DNA of 64,000 nt. Origin: Paenibacillus methanolicus (GTDB lineage: Bacteria; Bacillota; Bacilli; Paenibacillales; Paenibacillaceae). The notes beneath the pieces were generated by a model that was not told the origin of the DNA, did not search any database, and saw only the letters and a list, made by a program, of their open reading frames with translations. Position 1 is the first letter of the stretch; each line of letters begins with the position of its first letter. The stretch lies in NCBI RefSeq assembly GCF_008124765.1, contig NZ_VNHS01000014.1, forward strand, positions 131,483 through 195,482, in the 5' to 3' direction. This document shows, piece by piece, positions 52,092 to 61,515 of the stretch. The position numbers and the translations under genes were made by a program.

Positions 52092-52100
52092 TGCTATGAT
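52092..52100 (+). promoter_or_regulatory. Extended -10 promoter element before the giant helicase gene
   Basis: TGCTATGAT matches TGnTATAAT with one mismatch. The in-frame ATG at 52096 lies within this box, which argues that it is not the start codon. No clear -35 box is seen, as expected for an extended -10 promoter. Confidence 0.55.
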
Positions 52101-52137
52101 AGAAGCATCGATTCTACATAGGACGGAGGCTTTATTG

Positions 52138-55100
52138 TTGAACAGCGCCTTACAATGTCAATGGTCCTTTAGCGAGACCGTCAACTATGGCATGCAGCAA
52201 AATCACGTTCCCATTATTCGACAAATCGTGCTCGCCAATCAAACGGAAGACGAGAACCGCAACCTGACCGTCACCATCACCGCGGAGCCCGCGTTCGCCT
52301 ACGAATGGAGCAAGTCCATCGACGTGCTGCCGGCGGGGCAGCCGATCGATCTGGGCATCGTGAATCTCCAGATGTCGGCGCAATTTCTCGCGGAACTGAC
52401 AGAACGTATCACGGGAACGTTAACCCTCACCGTACGATCCGACAATCACCTCATTCACGAAGAACGCGGCGCCATCACGGTCCTCGCCTTCGATGAGTGG
52501 AGCGGCCTAGCGGTCCTCCCGGAGATGACCGCCGCCTTCGTCACGCCGAATCACCAGCACGTCGCCAGCATCGTGCGGGAAGCGGCGGATATCCTGGCCA
52601 AGTGGACCGGCAGTCCGTCGTTCACCTCCTACCAGAGCAAAAGCGCGAATCAAGCGCGCATCCAAGCCGCCGCGATTTACGCCGCGCTTCACAACCGCAA
52701 CATCGCGTACTGCGTCGCGCCGCCGAGCTTCGAGCAGATCGGACAGCGCGTCCGGCTGCCGGAGACGATTGTCGCGCATCGCATGGGCAATTGTCTCGAT
52801 CTCTCCCTTCTCTATGCCGCTTGCTTAGAGGCAGTCGGCTTGCATCCGCTCCTCGTCTTCACGACAGGTCATGCGTTCACGGGCGTATGGCTGGTGGAGG
52901 AGACGTTCGCCGAGAGCGTGCAGGACGATATTTCGCTGCTGACGAAGCGGCTCGCGCCGGGCGTCAACGAGATCTGCGTCATGGAGGCGACGGCGTTCGT
53001 GGAAGGTTCGGCCGCAAGCTTCGACGAAGCGGTTAGCCAAGCGATCGCGCATTTGCAGAATCCGGATCAATTCGACTGCCTCGTCGACATCCGCCGAGCG
53101 CGCGCGGCGGCGATCCGTCCGCTTCCGATCCGGACGGCCAGCGGGAACGGCTGGGTGATCGAACCCGCACCGGCCTCTTCGAGCTCAAGCCCATCATCGG
53201 CGCCCGAACAGCTGGAGGAGCTCGGCAAGCCGATCGAGGTCGATCAGCTGCAGCCGGGCACGAAGCAGAAGCAATGGGAGCGCCGCCTGCTCGATATGAC
53301 GCTGCGCAACGGGCTGCTCAATTTCCGCCTGACCAAATCCAGCGTGCCGATCATCACCGCGCAACTGAGCGATCTGGAGGATGCGCTGGCGGAGCGGGAG
53401 GAGTTCCAACTGTTGGCCAAGCCGAGCGATTGGCAGGACAACGCGCGCAGCGCGGGCTTGTACCAGAACGTGAACAGCAACCATCCGCTGGCGCTGCTGC
53501 TGCGGGAGGAGTTCGATCGCAAGCGTCTTCGCGCCGACCTGCAAGCTTCGGAGCTGGATCGTCGGCTCATCCATTTGTACCGCTCAGCCCGGACGTCGCT
53601 GGAGGAAAATGGGGCGAATACGCTCTTTCTGGCGCTTGGTTTGTTGAAATGGTACGAATCCCCCGTCAGCGAAGCGCCGCGTTATGCGCCGATCGTCCTG
53701 CTGCCCGTCGACATCATTCGCCGATCTTCCCGTCAGGGCTACGTCATCCGGGCGCGCGACGAAGAGCCACAGATTAACGTGACGCTGCTGGAGATGATCA
53801 AGCAGGACTTCGGCATCGGCATCGGCGGCTTGGACCCGCTGCCGCGGGACGAGAAGGGCATCGCGCTCAAGCAGGTGTTCAACGTCTTTCGGCATGCCCT
53901 CATTCAAGTCCCCCGTTGGGACGTGGAGGAGAGCGCGTGCTTGGGGCTGTTCTCGTTCGGCCAATTCGTCATGTGGAACGACATCCGTTCGCGGTCGGAG
54001 GAGCTGGCGGAGAACCGCATCGTGGCCAGTCTCATGGCCGGCAAGCTGCAATGGCAAGAAGCGGAGGACGACGCGCCGGCACTAGACCAGGCATCGCCTT
54101 CCAGCCTAGCTGTTCCCATCAGCGCGGACTCTTCTCAGCTGGCGGCGATCCAAGCGGCGGGCAGCGGCGAGAGCTTCGTGCTCCATGGTCCGCCCGGCAC
54201 CGGCAAATCCCAGACGATTACGAACATGATCGCCAGCGCCCTGGCGAGCGGTAAGAAAGTGCTCTTCGTTGCGGAGAAAATGGCGGCCTTATCCGTCGTG
54301 CAGCGGCGATTGGAGCAGATCGGGCTAGGTCCGTTTTGTCTGGAGCTGCATTCGAACAAGAGTACGAAGAAAGCCGTGCTCGATCAGCTGAACGCGGTGC
54401 TGGAGACCGCCCGTATGATGCCCCCGGAAGGGTGGAACGCGCAGTCCGACCGGTTGGCCGCGCTTCGCGACGAGTTGAACGGCTATGTCGAGGCGCTGCA
54501 TCGCAAGCAGCATTTCGGGATCTCGCTGTTCGAAGCGATTGCCGGTTATGAGCAGGCAGGGCAAGGGCCGGACAGCGTCCAATTCAACGCGGCCGCGATC
54601 GAAGCGCTGCAGCCGGAGCGGTGGACGGCATGGCGCGACCTCGTCTCCCAGATGACGACCGCCGGCAGCCAGTGCGGCAATCCGCACGGTCATGCGCTAG
54701 CTGAGCTCACGCTGAAGAATTACACCCAGCCGGTCAAAACAGAGGCGGAGAATCTGCTCCGCCAATACGCGGCGCATCTATCCGAAGGCGAAGCCGCTTT
54801 TGCGCAAGCCGCCGATCTGCTCGGCATCTCATCGGCCAAGGCGATGTCCAGGCAGCAGACCGTCCTGTTCACCCGAATCTGCGAGCTGCTTAGCCGAACT
54901 CCGGATATTAGGCCGGCTTTCGTGCAGACGCCTAATCTCGCGGAGACGGTCGCCCAAGTGCAAGCCGCGTCGGCTCAGGGCAGACAGCGGGACCGATTGA
55001 AGGCGCAGGTGCTGACGGCGTTCAAGCCGGAGGTGCTGAAATTCGACGCGCAATTGACAAGCTCGGAGTGGACGAAGACCGAACTGCAATGGATGCTGCC

Positions 55101-58041
55101 GAGATGGCTCGGACAGAACCGGATCGCGAAGCTGCTTCGGAGGATGGCGGCCCCCGGCGTGACGATCGCGAAGACCGAGGTGAAGAACCATCTGTCCGCG
55201 ATCCTAGATCTGCAAGCCGAAGAGCGGACGTTCCGCGAGAAGGGCGCCGCTAACCTTCCGCTGCTCGGACCGTCGCTCCGAACCGAAGAACATGGCGACT
55301 GGGAGGCGGTCGACGCGGCTTGCGCCTGGCTTCTGGGGTTGGATCGGACGCTGCTCGAAGCGTTCGGCGCCCACGGTGCCGCCCAGACGACAACCCGACT
55401 AGCGGAGCTTCTCGCGAATGGCCCAAGCGGCATGCAGGCACATCGGGAACAGCTCCTTCGGGCGGAGCGCGCCGGTCAGGAAGTTGCGGCCGACGAGGAA
55501 GCGATCGGACGCTTGCTTCAAGCGGACTGGTCCGTACTGACGGCCGCTTCCGGTACGGAACATTGGCACTCCTTTATGCAAGGGAAGGCGCAGCAATGGT
55601 CATCCCATCTGGATCAGCTTCGCGACTGGAGCGCATGGCGCCGCATCCGCGACCAAGCGGTGGAAGCGGGATTGCAGCCGCTCGTCGCCAGTTACGAAGA
55701 AGGACGGATCGCGACCGACGAGATCGAAGGCGCGTTCGACCGCGGCGTGTACCGCGCCTGCGCCAACTTCATCATCGCGCGCAACGAGCAACTGGGTTCA
55801 TTCTCCGGCCAACTGTTCGAGGAGGCGATCAAACGGTTCAAGGAAGCGGATCAACGTTTCGCCGAGCTAACCCGTCAAGAGATCGCCGCCCGGTTATCCG
55901 CCCGCGTTCCCGTCATCACGAAGGAAGCGGCGCAAAGCTCGGAAGCGGGCATTTTGCAGCGGGCCATCCGCAGCGGCGGCCGTGCGATGTCGATCCGCAA
56001 GCTGTTCGAAGGCATTCCGAATCTGCTGTCCCGTCTGACGCCGTGCATGCTGATGAGTCCGATTTCGGTCGCGCAATACTTGGATCCAAAACACGCGAAA
56101 TTCGATCTGGTCATTTTCGACGAGGCTTCCCAGGTGCCGACGGCGCAGGCGGTCGGGGCGTTGGCACGGGGAACGCAAGCCGTCATCGTGGGCGATCCGA
56201 GGCAGCTGCCGCCGACCAGCTTCTTCTCCAAGTCCAGCGGAGACGCGGAGGACGAGGAAGAAGTGCTGCAGGACATGGAGAGCATTCTCGAGGATTGCTT
56301 GTCGCTCGGCATGCCGCAGCGGCATCTGACCTGGCATTACCGCAGCCGTCACGAGAGCTTGATCGCGTTCAGCAACGCCCATTATTACGAGAACAAGTTG
56401 ATGACCTTCCCGTCTCCGGATGAGCCGGTGTCCAGCGTTACGTGGTTCCCGATCGAAGGGTACTACGATCGCGGGCGCACGAAGCAGAACCGCGCCGAGG
56501 GCGAAGCGGTTATCGCGGAGATCGCGCGCCGGTTGAAGCATCCCGCCAAGCGCCAAAGCATGGGCGTCGTCACCTTCAGCTCGATTCAGCAGACGTTGAT
56601 CGAGGATATGCTCGACGCGGCGTTCGCGCGCGAACCGGAGCTCGAGCAGCTGGCGGCCGAACTGCCGGAACCGATTTTCATCAAGAACCTCGAGAACGTC
56701 CAAGGCGACGAGCGGGACGTCATCTTGTTCTCCGTCGGCTATGGGCCGGATGCGAGCGGCAAAGTCAATCTCAACTTCGGTCCGCTGAACCGCGAAGGCG
56801 GTTGGCGCCGGTTGAACGTCGCGGTGTCCCGGGCGAGAGAGGAGATGCTCGTCTTCTCTACGCTGCGCGCCCATCATTTGCAGGCCAGCCGGATTAGCGC
56901 CCAAGGCGTGCTCGGACTGAAGTCGTTCTTGGAATATGCGGAGAAAGGCAAACACGCGCTGCCGGCGGGCGAACAGGCGAAGCAAATTCCGCTGGTCTCG
57001 CACGTGCATCGCGGGGTGGCCGAGAAATTGCGTCAGAAGGGCTTTGAGACGGATCTCTACGTCGGCACGTCGGGCTATCGGATCGACATCGGCGTACGGC
57101 ATCCGGAGCAGGGCGGGCAGTACGTGCTCGGCATTTTGATGGACGGCCCGATGTATCGGAACGCCGACACCGCGCGTGATCGCGATATTTTGCGCGAGCA
57201 GGTGCTGCGTCAGTTGGGGTGGAAGCTCTATCGGCTGTGGACGCCGGACTGGTGGGAGAATGCGGATAAAGTCGCGGAGCGGATCATTGCGGCGATTCAA
57301 CATGCGGCTAATGAACAGGAACAATCCGTTCAGAACGCAACGCTAGACTCGCCAAAACCATCGCTTCTACCGTGGCCGACGGCAACTACAGAATCGGCAG
57401 CATCACCATCAGCGACAGCGGCAACAGCAACAGTCACTCCGGAAACCGCAACCGCCGCACTGCCAGAGCCGACGGCAGAGAGCAAGCAACCTTACCGTCC
57501 AGCCGCGCTGCAGAAGGTCGATTGGGGGACGGACGCATTCTACGCCTCGTCCAACGCCGGCTTTATTCTGGAGCAAATTCGGCAGGTCATCCAAGCGGAA
57601 GGGCCGATCAGCCGCGGGCTGCTGGCCAAGCGCATCCTACAGGCTTGGGGTATCGCCCGTCTCGGCGCCAAGCTCGACCAACGGTTCACGGAACTGCTGC
57701 AGCAGGTGAGCGAGACGCGGACCGAGCGGGAGGGCACGGTTTATTTCTGGCCGGCGGGCGTGAACCCAAGCGAATATGCGCATTTCCGGGTGGCGGAAGA
57801 AGACGCGCTGCGTCGCACCGCCGAAGAACTCCCTCCGGAGGAGATCGCCGCCGCCGTGCAATACGTGCTTGCCTCGCAGATCAGCTTGCCGCAAGATGAG
57901 CTGGTCAAGCAAGTCGTGAAAGCTCTAGGGTACGCGCGCAGCGGAGCCGCCTTGGATAAGGCCGTGCGAGCAGGGATCGAATGCGCGCTGGAACGCGGGA
58001 CGGTCCAGACGGATGACCAGCACCGGATTATTATGAAGTAA
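52138..58041 (+). CDS. Giant defence protein: transglutaminase-like, DUF4011, SF1 helicase, Vsr-like nuclease, DUF3320
   Basis: 1967 residues from TTG 52138, with CGGAGG 8 bases upstream; ATG 52096 is 42 bp upstream and sits in the promoter. Order: Ig-like beta domain (about 1-120); transglutaminase-like domain (about 145-280) with Cys in RMGNCLDLSLLY (about 219) and His in TTGHAFTGVW (about 245); DUF4011 (about 375-650, WERRLLDMTLRNGLLNF). The SF1/UPF1-type helicase has Walker A GPPGTGKSQ (about 685), FDEASQ (about 1325), GDPRQLPP and AVSRAREE. A Vsr-like nuclease (about 1625-1730) has GYRIDIGV and LGILMDG, and DUF3320 (about 1790-1967) closes. High GC, unlike the genes to its left. Single-gene DUF4011-helicase-Vsr proteins are reported as phage defence. 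The transglutaminase-like front might modify or sense a protein; inference. Confidence 0.88.
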   Translation: MNSALQCQWSFSETVNYGMQQNHVPIIRQIVLANQTEDENRNLTVTITAEPAFAYEWSKSIDVLPAGQPIDLGIVNLQMSAQFLAELTERITGTLTLTVRSDNHLIHEERGAITVLAFDEWSGLAVLPEMTAAFVTPNHQHVASIVREAADILAKWTGSPSFTSYQSKSANQARIQAAAIYAALHNRNIAYCVAPPSFEQIGQRVRLPETIVAHRMGNCLDLSLLYAACLEAVGLHPLLVFTTGHAFTGVWLVEETFAESVQDDISLLTKRLAPGVNEICVMEATAFVEGSAASFDEAVSQAIAHLQNPDQFDCLVDIRRARAAAIRPLPIRTASGNGWVIEPAPASSSSSPSSAPEQLEELGKPIEVDQLQPGTKQKQWERRLLDMTLRNGLLNFRLTKSSVPIITAQLSDLEDALAEREEFQLLAKPSDWQDNARSAGLYQNVNSNHPLALLLREEFDRKRLRADLQASELDRRLIHLYRSARTSLEENGANTLFLALGLLKWYESPVSEAPRYAPIVLLPVDIIRRSSRQGYVIRARDEEPQINVTLLEMIKQDFGIGIGGLDPLPRDEKGIALKQVFNVFRHALIQVPRWDVEESACLGLFSFGQFVMWNDIRSRSEELAENRIVASLMAGKLQWQEAEDDAPALDQASPSSLAVPISADSSQLAAIQAAGSGESFVLHGPPGTGKSQTITNMIASALASGKKVLFVAEKMAALSVVQRRLEQIGLGPFCLELHSNKSTKKAVLDQLNAVLETARMMPPEGWNAQSDRLAALRDELNGYVEALHRKQHFGISLFEAIAGYEQAGQGPDSVQFNAAAIEALQPERWTAWRDLVSQMTTAGSQCGNPHGHALAELTLKNYTQPVKTEAENLLRQYAAHLSEGEAAFAQAADLLGISSAKAMSRQQTVLFTRICELLSRTPDIRPAFVQTPNLAETVAQVQAASAQGRQRDRLKAQVLTAFKPEVLKFDAQLTSSEWTKTELQWMLPRWLGQNRIAKLLRRMAAPGVTIAKTEVKNHLSAILDLQAEERTFREKGAANLPLLGPSLRTEEHGDWEAVDAACAWLLGLDRTLLEAFGAHGAAQTTTRLAELLANGPSGMQAHREQLLRAERAGQEVAADEEAIGRLLQADWSVLTAASGTEHWHSFMQGKAQQWSSHLDQLRDWSAWRRIRDQAVEAGLQPLVASYEEGRIATDEIEGAFDRGVYRACANFIIARNEQLGSFSGQLFEEAIKRFKEADQRFAELTRQEIAARLSARVPVITKEAAQSSEAGILQRAIRSGGRAMSIRKLFEGIPNLLSRLTPCMLMSPISVAQYLDPKHAKFDLVIFDEASQVPTAQAVGALARGTQAVIVGDPRQLPPTSFFSKSSGDAEDEEEVLQDMESILEDCLSLGMPQRHLTWHYRSRHESLIAFSNAHYYENKLMTFPSPDEPVSSVTWFPIEGYYDRGRTKQNRAEGEAVIAEIARRLKHPAKRQSMGVVTFSSIQQTLIEDMLDAAFAREPELEQLAAELPEPIFIKNLENVQGDERDVILFSVGYGPDASGKVNLNFGPLNREGGWRRLNVAVSRAREEMLVFSTLRAHHLQASRISAQGVLGLKSFLEYAEKGKHALPAGEQAKQIPLVSHVHRGVAEKLRQKGFETDLYVGTSGYRIDIGVRHPEQGGQYVLGILMDGPMYRNADTARDRDILREQVLRQLGWKLYRLWTPDWWENADKVAERIIAAIQHAANEQEQSVQNATLDSPKPSLLPWPTATTESAASPSATAATATVTPETATAALPEPTAESKQPYRPAALQKVDWGTDAFYASSNAGFILEQIRQVIQAEGPISRGLLAKRILQAWGIARLGAKLDQRFTELLQQVSETRTEREGTVYFWPAGVNPSEYAHFRVAEEDALRRTAEELPPEEIAAAVQYVLASQISLPQDELVKQVVKALGYARSGAALDKAVRAGIECALERGTVQTDDQHRIIMK

Positions 58042-58176
58042 CGCTGCTCGAGCTTCTATTCTCTCGGTGGGTTCATATTCTCGTAGCAGCAGCGCGCGTT
58101 TCGCAAATTCCGCCCAGGAGGTGACCGGGCTGAAGAAACTCGATGGACTCTAGCTTCCCGTTAAGGAGGTTAGAGC

Positions 58177-58461
58177 ATGAGCAGAAGCCGCAAAAAGTCG
58201 CCGGTTTGGACCGATCACGCGACGCCGGGTACCGCATGGGCCAAGCGAGAAGCCGCGAAAGCCGTACGTCGTTACAAGGAATACATCGCCGATGGCCGTA
58301 TGTATCGCAAGATTTACAACCCTTGGAACATCACGGACCACAGAACCTACCGAACGCGCAACGAGGCCATAGCCGATTGGGTTCGACATCGTGCCTATTT
58401 CCCCGACCAAGCGCTAGCCGAAGCGTTGCGCGACTGGGAGCGTTACCACGTAAGAAAATAA
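58177..58461 (+). CDS. 94-residue basic protein of unknown function (intact copy)
   Basis: ATG 58177 with AAGGAGG upstream. MSRSRKKSPVWTDH at the N-terminus is followed by a basic helix (KREAAKAVRRYKEYI), then MYRKIYNPWNITD and ALAEALRDWERYHVRK. Similar small proteins with an MSRS(K/R)KK start are common unknowns in Firmicutes. There are no cysteines and no membrane helix. A broken second copy lies at 51812, on the other side of the giant helicase gene. Confidence 0.75.
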   Translation: MSRSRKKSPVWTDHATPGTAWAKREAAKAVRRYKEYIADGRMYRKIYNPWNITDHRTYRTRNEAIADWVRHRAYFPDQALAEALRDWERYHVRK

Positions 58462-58464
58462 ACG

Positions 58465-58502
58465 AAAAAAGCGATGGCACCGGGAAGCGCCATCGCTTTT
58501 TT
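58465..58502 (+). terminator. Terminator, second of two matching copies
   Basis: AAAAAAGCGATGGC and GCCATCGCTTTTTT form a strong stem with a T run. It shares the loop CACCGGGAAGCGCC with the copy at 51955. Confidence 0.95.
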
Positions 58503-58635
58503 CATTCCTTCACCTTCTAACCTTCCATGCGCAACAACAGTTGCTCCCAAGAAGACCGTCTTCCCGCCCTCAACGAGCGCGCAGACACGACGCCATTCAC
58601 GTCGCCGTATCCATCATCCACAGTGGTGCATCAAC

Positions 58636-58935
58636 CTAAGCCTCGCCGCTTTTCCCCTTCTGATCCGCCAGCAAAGCCTGCTTCTCCTTCAACGCCTTCG
58701 CCATCTGCGTCAGTTCCGCATCCATCTGCTCGATCTCTTTGCGCAGCTTATTCTCCCGCGTAATCTTGCTGCTCAAGTCGCTCGCCGACTGGCTCAACTT
58801 CTGGTCGCGCTGCAGCTGGTTGATCTTGCCCAGCGTTTTCTTGCGCTTCTGTTGATGTCCCCGTATCGTCGTCTCAAGCTCCGCGATCTCGCGCGTCAGC
58901 CGATCGACCAGGGAGCGGGTAAAACTAATGCCCAT
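58636..58935 (-). CDS. Small coiled-coil protein of unknown function
   Basis: 99 residues on the minus strand from ATG 58935, preceded by GAGGTG on that strand. Almost entirely heptad-patterned: SLVDRLTREIAELETTI, then KITRENKLRKEIEQMDAEL and LKEKQALLADQ. No signal peptide or other domain. The family is not recognised. It might belong with the defence island by position only. Confidence 0.65.
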   Translation of the reverse strand: MGISFTRSLVDRLTREIAELETTIRGHQQKRKKTLGKINQLQRDQKLSQSASDLSSKITRENKLRKEIEQMDAELTQMAKALKEKQALLADQKGKSGEA

Positions 58936-59039
58936 CTTAGCACCTCATATCCTCGCGTTCTAATCCTCTCATCTTACTACACCGACTCCCCATAAGCGAG
59001 CGTCGATAGGGGAGGGCAGCGCGCAGCCCATGCACCAAA

Positions 59040-59600
59040 CTTCCCCGTTTTTTCAATCGCTCCACATTGCCGCCGTCTCCGAGCAACCTACGCGTAAGCC
59101 AACTCCAGCCCACCGCGATTCCCTTCCATACTGCCGTTCAATCCATCCCCGCTCGCCTCATCTCCAGCCCCCACGCCCCAGTCCAAGTCCGACATCCCAT
59201 CCGTCTCCCAACACCTGACCCTAGTCCTCCGCGATCCCCATCCAGAATACTGCCGTCGACATCAATGCCGCATTCCTCAACTCCAGCCCCTCGAGCCTCC
59301 CGTCCAAAACCTCGCCATCCCCATCCATCCCACGCACTCCTCAACATCAGCCCTCACGACCCCAGCCCAAATCCCGCCGTCCCAATCATCCCCCACACGC
59401 CTAATCCTACCCACATGCCCCCGCCCAAAATCCCATCGTCCCGCCCGCGCCACTCCTCCCCAAGCCCACCGCCAACCACCGCCCCAGACCCATTGCCACA
59501 ATCCGTCACATTGTGCCGCCCCGGACCAAAGATTCGTTTTCGACCGCACAGCCGCGAACAAGCAGGAAAATACCAGAATCTTGACGAAACCTCAGCGCCG
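59040..59600. repeat. C-rich, G-poor intergenic stretch with degenerate repeats
   Basis: About 560 bp in which the plus strand is dominated by C with few G. Degenerate repeats are visible: CCGCGATTCCCTTCCATACTGCCGT near 59117 recurs as CCGCGATCCCCATCCAGAATACTGCC near 59231 (only partly given here as CCGCGATCCCC), and CTCCAGCCCC occurs near 59160 and 59277. Frames on both strands are low-complexity (Pro/Ser on plus, Gly/Trp on minus) and none has a credible start site. I treat it as non-coding or the remains of a repetitive gene. A similar C-rich tract lies at about 51990-52080. Confidence 0.5.
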
Positions 59601-59629
59601 TACATATTTCATCTAAGGTGTGATCAACA

Positions 59630-60812
59630 GTGAGACAGTGGGTAAAATGGACCGCGAGCATGCTCGTCATGCTCATCGCGGTGGGTCAATGCATGTGGAC
59701 GACGGCAGGAGCGGAGGTCGAACCGGCCGCGGCAAGGTACATCAGCGTAGCGTACACGGTACAGCCGGGCGATACGCTTTTTGGCGTGGCGCGAACGTTC
59801 TATTTAAGCGGCGACGACTACGCGCGGATCGCGGCGTACAACGGCATCGCGAACGCGGCGGGACTGAAAGCGGGCACGACGCTCATCCTCCCGAATCCGA
59901 TTATTCAGGGCATGTACGAAGTCCGCGCGGGCGACACGCTCTACGCGATCGCGAGCCGCCAGTTCACGCGCAGCGGCTACATCCGCGCGATCATGCAATA
60001 CAACGGCATTTTAGACCCGGCCCGTGGTCTCCAGACCAATGCCGTCCTCGTCATCCCGCAGCCGACGGGGAACGTGCAGCATACGGTGCAGCCGGGCGAT
60101 ACGCTCTACGGTTTGTCCGTCCGCTATTTCAAGCCGGCGGCGTATCTTCAATTTCTGGCCGCGTTCAACGATCTCGACCCGGCAGCCCCGAAGCTTCTGG
60201 CTGGTCAAAAGCTCGCCGTCCCCAACCCATACTACGCGTACTCGAGCATGCCGACCGGCGCATCCGCATCCAACGCGGCGACGCAGTCGCCAACCGCTGG
60301 CCAGACCGCGAACCCGTCCGCTTCCGGTCCACCGACGACGCCACCGGCGCCGGCAGCCAAACCGCAGCCGACCCAGCCGGCTCAGCCGGACGCCAAGCCT
60401 GCGCAGACCGCGAAGCCTTCGCCGTCCGCGCAGACGCTCAGCATCCGGATCGACCTATCCGCGAACAAACTATTCGTTCTCGCCGGAGCGAACGAAGACG
60501 TTCGCGGTCGCCAGCGGCAAGACGAAGGGGTTGACCCCGACCGGCACGTTCGTCATCATTACGAAAATCAAAAACCCATACTACTCGGCCCGCAGCATCC
60601 CCGGCGGCGATCCCGCGAATCCGCTCGGCACGCGGTGGATGGGGCTCGACGTTCCGAATACGAACGGCACCAAATACGGCATCCACGGCACCAACGTGCC
60701 CTCGTCCATCGGCAAGTACGTAAGCGCCGGCTGCATTCGGATGCTCCCGAAGGACGTCGAATGGCTCTACGACGCGATCCCGACCGGCACGAATGTAATC
60801 ATCGAAGGGTAG
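59630..60812 (+). pseudogene. LysM-L,D-transpeptidase gene with a frameshift in the catalytic domain
   Basis: GTG 59630 with AAGGTG upstream encodes a signal peptide (MRQWVKWTASMLVMLIAVGQ). Three LysM domains follow, each starting YTVQPGDTLFG, YEVRAGDTLYA or HTVQPGDTLYG (about 40-200). Next comes a Pro/Ala/Thr linker, then the beginning of a YkuD domain (IRIDLSANKLFVLAG). At about 60483-60497 the homology jumps to the +1 frame: KTFAVASGKTKG, TPTGTFVI, then YGIHGTNVPSSIG and VSAGCIRML (catalytic Cys), ending at TAG 60812. One extra base near GGAGCGAACGAAGACG explains it. The original frame runs on to 60820 as nonsense. An intact protein would crosslink peptidoglycan. A sequencing error is possible. 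Confidence 0.8.
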
Positions 60813-60935
60813 CCGCGTAACCCAAGTCTTCCCGTATCGCTTGGGCTTCCGCTTACCCGACAAACCGTATTGTGGTTCGCGCCTCAGGCCTGATACAATG
60901 AATGTTGCATCGTGCAACCCGAAGGGAGCTTCGTC

Positions 60936-61394
60936 ATGAGAAAAGAATCCTTTATCCAGCCCGATCCGCAGACCTGGCTGGCCAAATTTCGCTTTTATAC
61001 GCCGATCAAAGTCCGCTATTGCGAGACGGATCTGCTCGGCCACGTGAACAACGTCAGCTATTTTATGTACTTCGAGCAGGGTCGTATCGAATATTTCGAG
61101 AATCTGGAACTGACCGGCGAGCTGTTCGCGGACGAGAAAGTATCCGTTGTCGCCGACCTCGAGTGCCAGTACTTGACGCAGCTTTACCTGAAGGACCCGA
61201 TCAAATTGTACGTGCGGGCCGCGCATGTCGGACGCTCGTCCATCGACGTCGAATACGCGCTCGTGGCGAACGACCAACTGAAAGCGGGCGGACGCGGCGC
61301 GATCGTCCTCATCGACACGAAGACGGGCAAGAGCACGCCGATCTCCGATGCCGCGCGCGAGCGAATTCTCGCCTTCGAAGGCGCCAACGCCTAA
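60936..61394 (+). CDS. Acyl-CoA thioesterase, YbgC/FadM (4-hydroxybenzoyl-CoA thioesterase) type
   Basis: 152 residues from ATG 60936, with GAAGGGAG upstream; GTG 60912 is in frame but less likely. Hot-dog fold signature VRYCETDLLGHVNNVSYFMYFEQGRIEYF, in which Asp is the expected catalytic residue in E-T-D-x-x-G-H-V-N. The end has GRGAIVLIDTKTGKSTPI. The physiological acyl substrate is unknown. Confidence 0.92.
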   Translation: MRKESFIQPDPQTWLAKFRFYTPIKVRYCETDLLGHVNNVSYFMYFEQGRIEYFENLELTGELFADEKVSVVADLECQYLTQLYLKDPIKLYVRAAHVGRSSIDVEYALVANDQLKAGGRGAIVLIDTKTGKSTPISDAARERILAFEGANA

Positions 61395-61425
61395 GCAGTC
61401 CGGCATTCGCGACACGACCACTACC

Positions 61426-61452
61426 AAGACGGAGCAATCCGTCTTTTTTTTT
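61426..61452 (+). terminator. Rho-independent terminator
   Basis: AAGACGGA/TCCGTCTT with a GCAA tetraloop, followed by a long T run. Confidence 0.96.
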
Positions 61453-61515
61453 GAATAGTAGCGTTATAAGTTTCGCGAATATAACTCACCTTGTAGCGAG
61501 AAAGGAAGAGGGGGC

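Noticed and set aside
59277..59561. Gly/Trp-rich minus-strand ORFs opposite the C-rich tract
   Set aside because: Composition follows the base skew, with no start signal; kept only as a hint of an eroded repeat.
59067..59633. 188-residue Pro/Ser-rich plus-strand ORF
   Set aside because: Low-complexity product of the C-rich tract; no start site and no family; several frames are open for the same reason.
60483..60500. Programmed +1 frameshift in the transpeptidase gene
   Set aside because: No slippery sequence, rare codon or stop at the site, and no stimulatory structure noticed; mutation or read error is simpler.
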